Source: Mycobacterium sp. IS-1742
GTDB lineage: Bacteria; Actinomycetota; Actinomycetes; Mycobacteriales; Mycobacteriaceae
DNA: 64,000 nt
Direction: 5' to 3'
Assembly: GCF_001500125.1 (NCBI RefSeq)
Contig: NZ_LQIV01000021.1
Coordinates: forward strand, 1-64,000
Part shown: positions 8,701-16,879 of the stretch, one piece after another
How the letters are laid out: the number at the start of each line of letters is the position of its first letter
Position numbering within the stretch: the stretch's first letter is position 1
The notes under the pieces: model-generated
The model's database searches: none
Told to the model about the DNA's origin: nothing
What the model saw: only the letters and a program-made list of their open reading frames with translations
Translations under genes and position numbers: made by a program

Positions 8701-8706
8701 TAGGCT
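8701..8706 (+). promoter_or_regulatory. -10 element of the 160-residue protein gene
   Basis: TAGGCT matches TANNNT and lies 8 bases before the ATG at 8715, the geometry of a leaderless mycobacterial promoter. No Shine-Dalgarno sequence is seen. Confidence 0.4.
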
Positions 8707-8714
8707 GACTGCAC

Positions 8715-9197
8715 ATGGCCGTCTTTCTGCGCAAGTTGCTCCGCATCGGCAGGTTGCCCGACGAGATGCGCGCGGCCGCCGAGGCCGAGGGGATCCTGCA
8801 CCTGTCCGAGTGCGTGCCGGTCACCCGCCGGTTCACCGGGTCCATCCCGGGCAAACGGGCGACGGGAAGCGTCTCCGGCTACACCGGCGCACTGGTGCTG
8901 ACCCGCGAGCGGGTGCTGGCCACCCTTTCGACCGTCCCGGGTCTGGCCGGCCGCACCATCGACCAGCGCTGGGACGCCCCCGCGGACGGGCCGGTCAGCG
9001 TCGAGGTCGCCCCGGACGGGCTGCACTTCGAGGTCGACGTCAGCCAGGTGGACCCCCGATCCCGCGGGCACCTGTCGCTGCACTACAGAAGCGACATCGG
9101 TGACGACGTGCTCGCGGCGCTGCCGACCCGGTCGCTGGCGTTCCACGTTCCGCCGGAGTGGGTGTTCCGGGCCGTCGGGGTGCCGTACCGGCCGTGA
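8715..9197 (+). CDS. Conserved hypothetical protein (Rv0307c-like)
   Basis: A 160-residue soluble protein without signal peptide or membrane segment. I recognise no catalytic motif. It has an N-terminal helix, then a beta-rich region (residues about 45-150) with LVLTRERVLATLS and LHFEVDVSQVD. Length and place beside the PAP2 gene match my memory of Rv0307c. It is divergent from the PAP2 gene and 79 bases upstream of the sulfatase on the same strand. Confidence 0.7.
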   Translation: MAVFLRKLLRIGRLPDEMRAAAEAEGILHLSECVPVTRRFTGSIPGKRATGSVSGYTGALVLTRERVLATLSTVPGLAGRTIDQRWDAPADGPVSVEVAPDGLHFEVDVSQVDPRSRGHLSLHYRSDIGDDVLAALPTRSLAFHVPPEWVFRAVGVPYRP

Positions 9198-9276
9198 CGG
9201 GGAGCCCGACGGCGCGTCGATATCGCATGAGCCGAACACTTGCCGATGTGGCCGCAACCCGCTTCTGTGGGGCAGC

Positions 9277-10674
9277 GTGACCGGACCAGAACGCCTGACA
9301 CCCGCACAGCGCGCCAACGTGCTGATCGTCCACTGGCACGATCTCGGCCGCTACCTCGGTGCCTACGGGCATTCCGACGTGCGGAGCCCCCGCCTCGACC
9401 GGTTCGCCGCCGAGAGCATCCTGTTCACCCGCGCGCACGCCACCGCACCCCTGTGCTCGCCGTCGCGCGGATCGTTGTTCACGGGCCGCTATCCGCAGAG
9501 CAACGGTCTGGTCGGGCTCGCGCACCACGGTTGGGAGTACCGCACCGGGGTGCGCACCCTGCCCCACATACTGAGTGAGAACGGTTGGCACACCGCGCTG
9601 TTCGGGATGCAGCACGAGACGTCATATCCGGCGAAGCTCGGCTTCGCGGAGTTCGACGTGTCCAACTCCTATTGCGAGTACGTCGTCGAGCACGCCACCG
9701 CCTGGCTGCGCGACGCACCGCCACAACCGTTCCTGCTGACCGCCGGTTTCTTCGAGACCCACCGCCCCTACCCACGCGAGCGCTACGAACCCGCCGACGC
9801 GGCCGCGGTCGAACTGCCCGACTATCTCCCCGAGGACGACGAGGTGCGCCAGGACCTCGCCGAGTTCTACGGGTCGATCACCGTCGCCGACGCCGCTGTC
9901 GGCGAACTGCTCGACACCCTCGAGGCCACCGGCCTGGACCGCAGCACGTGGGTGGTGTTCATGACCGACCACGGTCCCGCGCTGCCGCGCGCGAAATCCA
10001 CGCTGTACGACGCGGGCACCGGCATCGCGATGATCATCCGCCCGCCGCGCGACGCCGCCGTCACCCCGAGGGTCTACGACGATCTGTTCAGCGGCGTCGA
10101 CCTGCTCCCCACCCTGCTCGACGTGCTCGGCGTGGACATCCCCGACGACGTCGACGGACTGTCGCATGCCGACAATTTGCTGGGCGGCCCGGAGAAAAGG
10201 CGGGAAGTGCGCACTGCGGTGTACACGACGAAGACGTATCACGATTCCTTCGACCCCATCCGCGCCATTCGGACAAAAGAATTCAGTTACATCGAGAATT
10301 ACGCGCATCGGCCGCTTCTGGACCTGCCGTGGGACATCGCCGAAAGCGCACCGGGCCGCATTGTCGGACCGCAGGCGAGCACGCCGAGACCCGAACGCGA
10401 ACTCTACGATCTGCGCACCGACCCCACAGAACTGCACAACCTGCTGACATCGGAGAACAAGATCAACGCCGAGACCGTCGCGGGTGATCTCGCGCTCCTT
10501 CTCGACGACTGGCGGGTGAAGACCAATGACGTCATCCCGTCCGATTTCGCGGGTTCGCGCATTTCCGACCGATACACCGAGACGTATCTGCGAATTCACG
10601 CGCGGGTGGTGACCAGCCGGTCCGCGATCGCCGCCGAACGCGGCATCGAGGACGAGCGCCGAACAGCGCAATGA
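9277..10674 (+). CDS. Sulfatase (formylglycine-dependent)
   Basis: A 465-residue alkaline-phosphatase-superfamily sulfatase. The N-terminus has the strand and metal-binding region of the fold (NVLIVHWHDLGRYLG). The C-x-P-x-R signature CSPSRGSLFTGRYP places the cysteine converted to formylglycine at residue 60. FMTDHGPALP near residue 230 supplies the second metal-binding Asp-His pair. No signal peptide is visible, so it is probably cytoplasmic. The GTG at 9277 is the last start before the conserved N-terminus. It is followed on the same strand by stf0, cysD and cysNC, which suggests removal or recycling of the sulfate ester made by that sulfotransferase. I recall Rv0296c as the equivalent. 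Confidence 0.88.
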   Translation: MTGPERLTPAQRANVLIVHWHDLGRYLGAYGHSDVRSPRLDRFAAESILFTRAHATAPLCSPSRGSLFTGRYPQSNGLVGLAHHGWEYRTGVRTLPHILSENGWHTALFGMQHETSYPAKLGFAEFDVSNSYCEYVVEHATAWLRDAPPQPFLLTAGFFETHRPYPRERYEPADAAAVELPDYLPEDDEVRQDLAEFYGSITVADAAVGELLDTLEATGLDRSTWVVFMTDHGPALPRAKSTLYDAGTGIAMIIRPPRDAAVTPRVYDDLFSGVDLLPTLLDVLGVDIPDDVDGLSHADNLLGGPEKRREVRTAVYTTKTYHDSFDPIRAIRTKEFSYIENYAHRPLLDLPWDIAESAPGRIVGPQASTPRPERELYDLRTDPTELHNLLTSENKINAETVAGDLALLLDDWRVKTNDVIPSDFAGSRISDRYTETYLRIHARVVTSRSAIAAERGIEDERRTAQ

Positions 10675-10727
10675 ATAAACTCACCGTGAACGAAAAATCC
10701 GCATAGGCATCCCAATTGCGTTGCGGT

Positions 10728-10733
10728 TAGGCT
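10728..10733 (+). promoter_or_regulatory. -10 element, leaderless promoter of stf0
   Basis: TAGGCT (TANNNT) lies 7 bases before the stf0 ATG at 10741, placing transcription start on or beside the A of the start codon. The surrounding GGTTAGGCT also matches the core half of an IdeR box, but the other half is absent, so iron control is not claimed. Confidence 0.5.
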
Positions 10734-10740
10734 CACGCGC

Positions 10741-11544
10741 ATGCCTTCCCAGCCCTCGGCATATCTGGTCCTCGCGTCGCAGCGCAGCGGCAGCACCCTG
10801 CTCGTCGAATCGCTGCGCGCCACGGGCGTGGCCGGCGAACCGCAGGAGTTCTTCCAGTACCTGCCGAAGACCAGTCAGGCCCCCCAACCACGGGAGTGGT
10901 TCGCCGACGTGCAGGACGAGTCGATCCTGCGCCTGCTCGACCCGCTCGACGAGGGCAAGCCGGACCTCGCGCCGGCCCCCATCTGGCGGGACTACATCCG
11001 CACGGTCGGCCGCACCCCCAACGGCGTGTGGGGCGGCAAGCTGATGTGGAACCAGACCCCGCTGCTCCTCGATCGCGCCGCCGATCTGCCGGACCGCTCC
11101 GGAGACGGTCTGCTCGCCGCGATTCGCGACGTCGTGGGCAGCGAACCGGTGCTGGTGCACGTCTACCGGCCCGATGTCATCTCCCAGGCGGTGTCGTTCT
11201 GGCGCGCCGTGCAGACCCGGGTGTGGCGCGGACGCCCGGATCCGAATCGCGACGCCAGGGCCGAGTACCACGCCGGGGCCATCGCACATGTCGTGACGAT
11301 GCTGCGCGCGCAGGAGGAGGGCTGGCGGAACTGGTTCGCCGAAGAGAACGTCGAACCGATCGACGTTCCCTATCCGGTGTTGTGGCGCAACCTCACCCAG
11401 GTGGTCGCCGACATCCTCGAGCGGCTCGGCCAGGACCCCCGGCTGGCGCCGGCGCCGGTGCTCGAGCGTCAGGCCGACCAGCGTTCCGACGAATGGGTGG
11501 ACCGCTACAAGGCCGACGCACAGCGAAACGGGCTGCCGACATGA
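10741..11544 (+). CDS. stf0: Stf0-type (trehalose) sulfotransferase
   Basis: A 267-residue protein of the Stf0 family. The 5'-phosphosulfate-binding loop is at the N-terminus ([17 protein letters not shown], residues about 8-24). [13 protein letters not shown] and [18 protein letters not shown] are family segments around the 3'-phosphate-binding Arg. Stf0 of M. tuberculosis transfers sulfate from PAPS to trehalose in sulfolipid-1 synthesis; this length equals that enzyme. The gene overlaps cysD by 4 bases (ATGA), so sulfotransferase and its PAPS supply are translated together. The species may make trehalose-2-sulfate or another sulfated glycolipid; the final product is not decided by this window. 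Confidence 0.9.
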   Translation: MPSQPSAYLVLASQRSGSTLLVESLRATGVAGEPQEFFQYLPKTSQAPQPREWFADVQDESILRLLDPLDEGKPDLAPAPIWRDYIRTVGRTPNGVWGGKLMWNQTPLLLDRAADLPDRSGDGLLAAIRDVVGSEPVLVHVYRPDVISQAVSFWRAVQTRVWRGRPDPNRDARAEYHAGAIAHVVTMLRAQEEGWRNWFAEENVEPIDVPYPVLWRNLTQVVADILERLGQDPRLAPAPVLERQADQRSDEWVDRYKADAQRNGLPT

Positions 11545-12461
11545 CGACCACCGACCTGGACGCCCTGCGCGTCGACGAACTGCGGCTGCTGGAGGCCGAA
11601 GCCGTCCACATCATCCGCGAGGTGGTCGCCGAACTCGAACGGCCCGTGCTGCTGTTCAGCGCCGGCAAGGACTCCATTGTGCTGCTCCGGTTGGCGGAGA
11701 AGGCCTTTCGGCCTGCGCCGCTGCCCTTCCCGGTCATGCACGTCGACACCGGCCACAACTTCGACGAGGTGATCGAGTTCCGGGATCGCCGCGTCACCGG
11801 GCACGGTCACAAACTCATCGTCGCCTCGGTGCAGGAGTCCATCGACAGGGGCCGGGTGCCGGATCCCGGTCCCGGCGCGTCGCGCAACCGCCAACAGACC
11901 CGCACGCTGCTCGACGCGCTGGAGGAAGGCGGTTTCGACGCGGCGTTCGGGGGCGCCCGCCGCGACGAGGAGCGGGCCCGCGCCAAGGAACGCATCTTGA
12001 GCTTCCGAGACGAGTTCGGGCAGTGGGATCCGCGGGCGCAGCGCCCCGAGCCGTGGTCGCTCTACAACGGCCGCATCAAGAGGGGCGAACAGGTCCGCGT
12101 CTTCCCCCTGAGCAACTGGACCGAACTCGACGTGTGGCGCTACATCCAGCTCGAGGGCCTCGAGCTGCCGTCGATCTACTTCGCCCATCGGCGTGAGGTC
12201 TTCGCGCGCGACGGCATCCTGCTCGCGGTGTCGCAGTACGCACAGCCGGACGACGGGGAGACCTCCGCCGTCGAGTGGGTGCGCTACCGCACCGTCGGCG
12301 ATCTCACCATCACCGGGGCGGTGCGCTCGGAGGCCACCGACATCGCGCGGGTGATCGCCGAGATCTCCGCGGCGACGGTGTCCGAACGCGGTGAGACGCG
12401 CGCCGACGACCGCACATCCGTTGCGGCGATGGAAGACCGGAAACGCGAGGGCTACTTCTGA
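11541..12461 (+). CDS. cysD: Sulfate adenylyltransferase subunit 2 (CysD)
   Basis: A 306-residue adenine-nucleotide alpha-hydrolase. [20 protein letters not shown] (about residues 35-54) is the PP-loop. [17 protein letters not shown] and the C-terminal [10 protein letters not shown] are CysD hallmarks. Together with the CysN GTPase it makes APS from ATP and sulfate. The start ATG overlaps the stf0 stop (ATGA) and its own stop overlaps the cysNC start (TGATG), so the three are translationally coupled. M. tuberculosis has cysDNC elsewhere (Rv1285/Rv1286 from memory), so this copy may be a second set dedicated to stf0. Confidence 0.93.
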   Translation: MTTTDLDALRVDELRLLEAEAVHIIREVVAELERPVLLFSAGKDSIVLLRLAEKAFRPAPLPFPVMHVDTGHNFDEVIEFRDRRVTGHGHKLIVASVQESIDRGRVPDPGPGASRNRQQTRTLLDALEEGGFDAAFGGARRDEERARAKERILSFRDEFGQWDPRAQRPEPWSLYNGRIKRGEQVRVFPLSNWTELDVWRYIQLEGLELPSIYFAHRREVFARDGILLAVSQYAQPDDGETSAVEWVRYRTVGDLTITGAVRSEATDIARVIAEISAATVSERGETRADDRTSVAAMEDRKREGYF

Positions 12462-14329
12462 TGAGCGCGCACAAGACCCGCCAGCTGCTCCGCATCACCA
12501 CCGCGGGTTCGGTCGACGACGGCAAGAGCACGCTGATCGGCCGGCTGCTGCACGACACCGACAGCCTGCCGCTCGACCACCTCGAGGCCGTCACCGACGA
12601 GGAGGGGATCGCCGACCTGGCCGCGCTGTCGGACGGTCTGCGCGCCGAACGCGAGCAGGGCATCACGATCGACGTCGCCTACCGGTTCTTCTCCACCGAG
12701 AACCGCAGCTACATCCTGGCCGACACCCCCGGCCACGAGCGCTACACCCGCAACATGTTCACCGGCGCCTCCAACGCGCATGTGGCGGTGCTGCTCGTCG
12801 ACGCGCGGGCCGGGGTGCTGCGGCAGACCAACCGCCACGCCCGTATCGCGAAGTTGTTGGGGATCGAGCACTTCGTCGCCGCGGTGAACAAGATCGACCT
12901 CGTCGACTTCGACGGGGACCGGTTCTCCGAGGTGTCCGACGAACTGCAACGGCTCTCGGCGCGGCTCGGCGGTCTCGACATCACGGTCATCCCGATCGCG
13001 GCCAAACACGGCGACAACGTCGTGCACCGCTCCGACCGCACCCCGTGGTACGACGGACCGACGCTGCTGGAGTACCTCGAGGGTGTGGAACTCATTGCCC
13101 CTCAACCAGAACCCGCCAGACTCCGGTTGCCCGTGCAGTGGGTGTCGCGGCCGACCGCCGAGCAGCGCCGCCGCTACACCGGCAGGCTGTCCGCGGGCAC
13201 GCTGAGCGTGGGTGACACGGTGGTGAGCCTGCCGGCCGGCACCCGCTCGACGGTCACGGTCGTCGACACCCTCGACGACGACCGGCCGGTGGCGGTGGCG
13301 CCGCTGTCGGTCGCGATCGAACTCGCCGACGACATCGACGTCGGCCGCGGGGATGTCTTCGTCAGCGGCGCCGATACCGCGACCCTGCCCGTGCTCGCCC
13401 GCGAACTCGACGCGACGGTGTGCTGGTTCTCCGACGCCCCGCTGCGCGCCGGTGACCGGCTCGCCCTCAAACAGGGCACCCGCACGGTGCGGGCGACCGT
13501 GCAGGCCCTGCACAGCCGGCTCGACCCGGAGACGCTCGACGAGTTCGACAACCCGACGGAGTTGGTGCTCAACGACATCGGATCGGTGACGCTGCGCACC
13601 AGTTCGGTGGTGGTGGCCGACACGTACGCCGACAACCGGGACAGCGGCGCGTTCATCCTCATCGACGAGTCGAGCAACGACACCGTCGGCGCGGGCACCA
13701 TCCTGGAGCCCCGCGAGGTCACCCCCGGCGCGCAGACCCGTAACGACATCCGTTGGCACCCTTCGTCACTCGATCGGCGACACCGCTGGTCGTCGACGGG
13801 ACAGCGGGGCGCGACCATCTGGTTCACCGGGCTGCCCGCGTCGGGCAAGTCGACGATCGCCGTGGCGGTCGAACGCGCGCTCGTCGAGTCCGGGCAGGTG
13901 GCCTACCTCCTCGACGGCGACAACATCCGCCACGGCCTGTCGGACGACCTCGGGTTCGCCGCGGGCGACCGCGCCGAGAACATCCGCCGGGTCGGGCATC
14001 TCACGCGGCTGTTCGCCGACGCGGGTGTCGTCGCGCTGGCCTCGCTGGTGTCGCCGTTGAGGTCCGACCGGGAGATCGCGCGCACCCTGAGCGACGCGGC
14101 GAAGCTGCCGTTCCTCGAGGTGTACGTGGCCACCCCGGTCGAGGAGTGCGAGAAGCGCGATCCCAAGGGGCTCTACGCCCGCGCCCGCGCCGGAGAGCTG
14201 AAGGGGCTCACCGGTGTCGACGCCCCCTACGAGCCGCCCGAGGATCCGGACCTGGTGCTCGACACCACCGGCGCCGACATCGCCGACCTCGTCGCGCAGG
14301 TGATCGACCTGCTCGAGAGCAGGCGTTAA
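12461..14329 (+). CDS. cysN/cysC: Bifunctional sulfate adenylyltransferase GTPase / APS kinase (CysNC)
   Basis: A 622-residue fusion. Residues about 1-430 are the EF-Tu-like CysN GTPase: P-loop [15 protein letters not shown] near residue 16, DTPGHE and NKIDL. Residues about 445-622 are APS kinase with P-loop GLPASGKST (Lys463) and [17 protein letters not shown]. It drives APS formation by GTP hydrolysis and phosphorylates APS to PAPS, the sulfate donor for Stf0. It begins with a one-base overlap with cysD and ends with a 4-base overlap with the convergent tam gene. All catalytic motifs look intact. Confidence 0.93.
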   Translation: MSAHKTRQLLRITTAGSVDDGKSTLIGRLLHDTDSLPLDHLEAVTDEEGIADLAALSDGLRAEREQGITIDVAYRFFSTENRSYILADTPGHERYTRNMFTGASNAHVAVLLVDARAGVLRQTNRHARIAKLLGIEHFVAAVNKIDLVDFDGDRFSEVSDELQRLSARLGGLDITVIPIAAKHGDNVVHRSDRTPWYDGPTLLEYLEGVELIAPQPEPARLRLPVQWVSRPTAEQRRRYTGRLSAGTLSVGDTVVSLPAGTRSTVTVVDTLDDDRPVAVAPLSVAIELADDIDVGRGDVFVSGADTATLPVLARELDATVCWFSDAPLRAGDRLALKQGTRTVRATVQALHSRLDPETLDEFDNPTELVLNDIGSVTLRTSSVVVADTYADNRDSGAFILIDESSNDTVGAGTILEPREVTPGAQTRNDIRWHPSSLDRRHRWSSTGQRGATIWFTGLPASGKSTIAVAVERALVESGQVAYLLDGDNIRHGLSDDLGFAAGDRAENIRRVGHLTRLFADAGVVALASLVSPLRSDREIARTLSDAAKLPFLEVYVATPVEECEKRDPKGLYARARAGELKGLTGVDAPYEPPEDPDLVLDTTGADIADLVAQVIDLLESRR

Positions 14330-15090
14330 CCGGTCCGCGCGACCACGAACACCCGCCGGAACGGGAAGAACGTCCGCCCGTCGGCACGCACCGGGTACGC
14401 CGCGTCGAGCAGCGGGATCAGCTCGGCGCGGAACCTGCCCCACTGTTCGTCGTCGAGCCGGCTCCGCACGGGCCGCAGCGCGGTGCCGGTGATCCATTCG
14501 AGCACCGGGTGCACCCCGGTCAGTTCGTGGATGTAGGTGGTCTCCCACGCGTCGACGGTGCAGCCCGCGTCGGTGAGCAGTTCGGCGTAGCGCGCCGGTG
14601 TCTCGACGACCGTGCCGACCCGGAACGGGATGTCGTGCAGCAGCGGCGCCCACTCATCGCGGTTCGCCAGCCGCCGTACCGCGTCGTGCGACGGGGCGTC
14701 GAAATTGCCCGGCACCTGCATGGCCAGCCACGATCCGGCGGGCAGCACGTCCGCCCACCGGGTCAGCAATTCGGGATGGTCGGGCACCCACTGCAGGGTG
14801 GCGTTGCTGAGCACCACGTCGGTGTCGGGCTGCGGCGACCAGTCGCGCACGTCGCCGACCTGCGCCTCGACACCGCGCTCGCGGGCGGCGGCCACCATCT
14901 CCGGCGAGTTGTCCCACGCCTCGACCGCCGCGGCGGGCCACCGCTGGTGCAGGGCTGCCGTGAGATTGCCTGGACCGCAACCCAGGTCGACGACGCGGCG
15001 CGGGTCCTCGGCGCCGATACGGGCCAGGAGGTCGAAGAACGGCCTGCCACGCTGATCGGCGAAGGACAGGTACACCTCCGGGTTCCACAT
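14326..15090 (-). CDS. tam: Trans-aconitate 2-methyltransferase
   Basis: A 254-residue class I SAM methyltransferase. [20 protein letters not shown] (about residues 33-52) is motif [17 protein letters not shown] and the [13 protein letters not shown] segment follow. The N-terminus [18 protein letters not shown] is typical of Tam, so I use the ATG at 15090 rather than upstream ATGs at 15105 or beyond. Tam methylates trans-aconitate, an inhibitor of aconitase. From memory it equals Rv0294, next to stf0 in M. tuberculosis. The start codon lies just outside the large dyad at 15102-15183. Confidence 0.9.
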   Translation of the reverse strand: MWNPEVYLSFADQRGRPFFDLLARIGAEDPRRVVDLGCGPGNLTAALHQRWPAAAVEAWDNSPEMVAAARERGVEAQVGDVRDWSPQPDTDVVLSNATLQWVPDHPELLTRWADVLPAGSWLAMQVPGNFDAPSHDAVRRLANRDEWAPLLHDIPFRVGTVVETPARYAELLTDAGCTVDAWETTYIHELTGVHPVLEWITGTALRPVRSRLDDEQWGRFRAELIPLLDAAYPVRADGRTFFPFRRVFVVARTG

Positions 15091-15101
15091 GTGCCCAGTG
15101 T

Positions 15102-15183
15102 GCATCCAGGGCGTCGAGTGTGCCGTGAGGGCGGAAATCTCGCGGGTTTCCCGCCCTGAGTGCACAGTGAGCGCCCTGCATGC
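15102..15183. repeat. Two-layer inverted repeat between tam and hydrolase genes
   Basis: Outer arms 15102-15113 and 15172-15183 match at 11 of 12 positions. Inner arms 15116-15137 and 15147-15169 match at about 16 of 22, with the best core AGGGCGG/CCGCCCT followed by AAA/TTT. Both layers share the same centre (about 15142.5), so they form one long imperfect dyad with a 9-base loop. It fills almost the whole gap between divergent genes. It could be an extragenic repeat, a cruciform or a regulator site. Confidence 0.65.
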
Positions 15184-15187
15184 GGGC

Positions 15188-15193
15188 TACCAT
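15188..15193 (+). promoter_or_regulatory. -10 element of alpha/beta hydrolase gene
   Basis: TACCAT (TANNNT) is followed by 8 bases and the ATG at 15202. It sits directly beside the right arm of the large dyad, so the dyad covers the -35 region. Leaderless initiation is likely because no Shine-Dalgarno is present. Confidence 0.45.
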
Positions 15194-15201
15194 CGCTGTC
15201 G

Positions 15202-16398
15202 ATGACGTCATCCGTCGACCCGGTCGACCCACCCGTCCCCCTGCCCGACATCCCGGGCGGCGACGCCGGCAACCGGGGACTGCCGCGGCGCGCCGACCTC
15301 ACGCCGGGCCAGCGCCTGATCGTCGACTCATCGGCTGTCGCGGACATCGCCTTGCGCACCGGGGTCGCCTCGCTGGTGGGTGCGGCGATGCTGCCGTCGG
15401 TGGTGGCCGCCGCGCTGAGACCGTCGACCGTGCGGGCGGACACCGAACACCTGAGGTTCTACGGCGAACTGGCCGCCGCCCGCGACCCGCAGGCCTCGTT
15501 CCCGGCGCCGACGGTGCCCCCGCGCATCTCGTCGCGTCCGGCGAACCCCGTCGCCGAGTGGACCGCGCACGGGCGGGTGCACAACATCCGGTTCCGCAGC
15601 AGTTTCGAAGCGGTCAACCCGGCGCTGCGCGAGCGGTGCCGCGGATATCAGCGCAACAACGTCGTGCATGCCCAGCACTGGCGCCACGACGACGGGCCGC
15701 GCCCGACGCTGTGCGTCATCCACGGCTTCATGGGCTCGGCCTACCTGTTCAACGGCCAGTTCCTGTCGCTGCCGTGGTTCTACCGCTCCGGCTACGACGT
15801 CCTGCTGTACACGCTGCCGTTCCACGGCCGCCGCGCCGAGAAGTACTCGCCCTACAGCGGATACGGCTACTTCGCCAACGGATTCGCCGGATTCGCCGAG
15901 GCCATGGCCCAGGCCGTGCACGACTTCCGTTCGCTCGTGGACCATCTCGAGTTCACCGGTGTCGACCGGGTCGCGGTCACCGGGATCTCGTTGGGCGGAT
16001 TCACCTCCGCACTGCTGGCGTGCGTCGACGAGCGCATCCGCGCGGTCATCCCCAATGTGCCGGTGGTGACGCCCGACCGCACCGTCGACGAATGGTTCCC
16101 CGCGAACAAGCTGGTGGCGCTCAACCGCCGGATCGGCCGCATCGACCCGGAACTCGAAGCCGCCGCGTCGCGGTACCCGTCCCCGCTGAACTATCCGCCG
16201 CTGGTGCCGCGGGACCGTCGGCTGATCATCACCGGTCTCGGCGACCGGCTGGCCCCGCCACAGCAGGCCGAACTGTTGTGGGAACACTGGGAGCGCTGCG
16301 CATTCCACTGGTTTCCCGGCAACCACCTGCTGCACGTCAGCCAACCGGATTACCTGCGCCGTATGACGCGGTTCCTGCGAAGTTTCATGTTCGACTGA
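15202..16398 (+). CDS. Alpha/beta hydrolase (Rv0293c-like)
   Basis: A 398-residue protein. The hydrolase core has LCVIHGFMGSAYLFNGQF as oxyanion region and GISLGGFTSALL as nucleophile elbow (Ser near residue 265); FPGNHLLHVSQPDYL gives the likely catalytic His close to the C-terminus. The first 100 residues are a helical extension. Substrate is unknown; such enzymes may act on lipid esters. The ATG at 15202 fits the -10 spacing; an earlier in-frame ATG at 15160 lies inside the dyad. From memory its relative lies directly beside eccE3 in M. tuberculosis, whereas here three genes intervene. Confidence 0.85.
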   Translation: MTSSVDPVDPPVPLPDIPGGDAGNRGLPRRADLTPGQRLIVDSSAVADIALRTGVASLVGAAMLPSVVAAALRPSTVRADTEHLRFYGELAAARDPQASFPAPTVPPRISSRPANPVAEWTAHGRVHNIRFRSSFEAVNPALRERCRGYQRNNVVHAQHWRHDDGPRPTLCVIHGFMGSAYLFNGQFLSLPWFYRSGYDVLLYTLPFHGRRAEKYSPYSGYGYFANGFAGFAEAMAQAVHDFRSLVDHLEFTGVDRVAVTGISLGGFTSALLACVDERIRAVIPNVPVVTPDRTVDEWFPANKLVALNRRIGRIDPELEAAASRYPSPLNYPPLVPRDRRLIITGLGDRLAPPQQAELLWEHWERCAFHWFPGNHLLHVSQPDYLRRMTRFLRSFMFD

Positions 16399-16438
16399 CC
16401 GTCACCTCCGGTTCCCGCAGGCGCGCGCGTCCCGCGGG

Positions 16439-16444
16439 TAGCAT
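16439..16444 (+). promoter_or_regulatory. -10 element of PNPOx-like gene
   Basis: TAGCAT is followed by 8 bases and the GTG at 16453, the same geometry as the hydrolase promoter upstream. This supports the GTG as a leaderless start. Confidence 0.45.
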
Positions 16445-16452
16445 CGCTCACC

Positions 16453-16869
16453 GTGTCCGCGGAGTCTCGGCCAGTGTCCATCCTGCCGGAGAGCGAATGC
16501 TGGAGCCTGTTGCGGAGTGTGGCGCTGGGACGGTTCGTCACCTGCGCGGACGGTCGACCGGAACTCTTCCCCGTGAACTTCGTCGTCCAGGACCGGACGG
16601 TGCTGTTCCGCACGGCCGAGGGCACCAAGCTCACGAGCACCGCGATCAGCGACCATGTGCTTTTCGAGGCGGATTCCTACACCGACGCCGAGGGCTGGAG
16701 CGTGGTCGTCAAAGGCACCGCGCGCTCACTTCACGACGACGAGGACATCCTCAAAGCACAAGAGGCGCAACTGCTTCCGTGGACCGCGACGACCAAGGAG
16801 CACATCGTACGCATCCGGCCCGCGCGGGTGACCGGACGGCGGTTCGTGTTCGGTCCCGCACCGGCGTAG
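16453..16869 (+). CDS. Pyridoxamine 5'-phosphate oxidase-fold flavin-binding protein
   Basis: A 138-residue split-barrel protein. LLRSVALGRFVTCADGRPELFPVNF (quoted over residues 20-44 in part) and TVLFRTAEGTKL are typical of the PNPOx-like family that binds FMN, F420 or heme-derived ligands. WSVVVKGTARSL and a C-terminal IRIRPARVTGRRF complete the fold. Similar mycobacterial proteins often belong to the dormancy regulon, but no convincing DosR box is present here. It is convergent to the pyruvate-kinase-like gene with a 10-base gap and forms part of a three-gene insert relative to M. tuberculosis. Confidence 0.8.
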   Translation: MSAESRPVSILPESECWSLLRSVALGRFVTCADGRPELFPVNFVVQDRTVLFRTAEGTKLTSTAISDHVLFEADSYTDAEGWSVVVKGTARSLHDDEDILKAQEAQLLPWTATTKEHIVRIRPARVTGRRFVFGPAPA

Positions 16870-16879
16870 CCCGACACCG

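Noticed and set aside
10722..10740. IdeR box upstream of stf0
   Set aside because: Only the half GGTTAGGCT matches; 11 of 19 positions overall, explained equally well by a -10 element.
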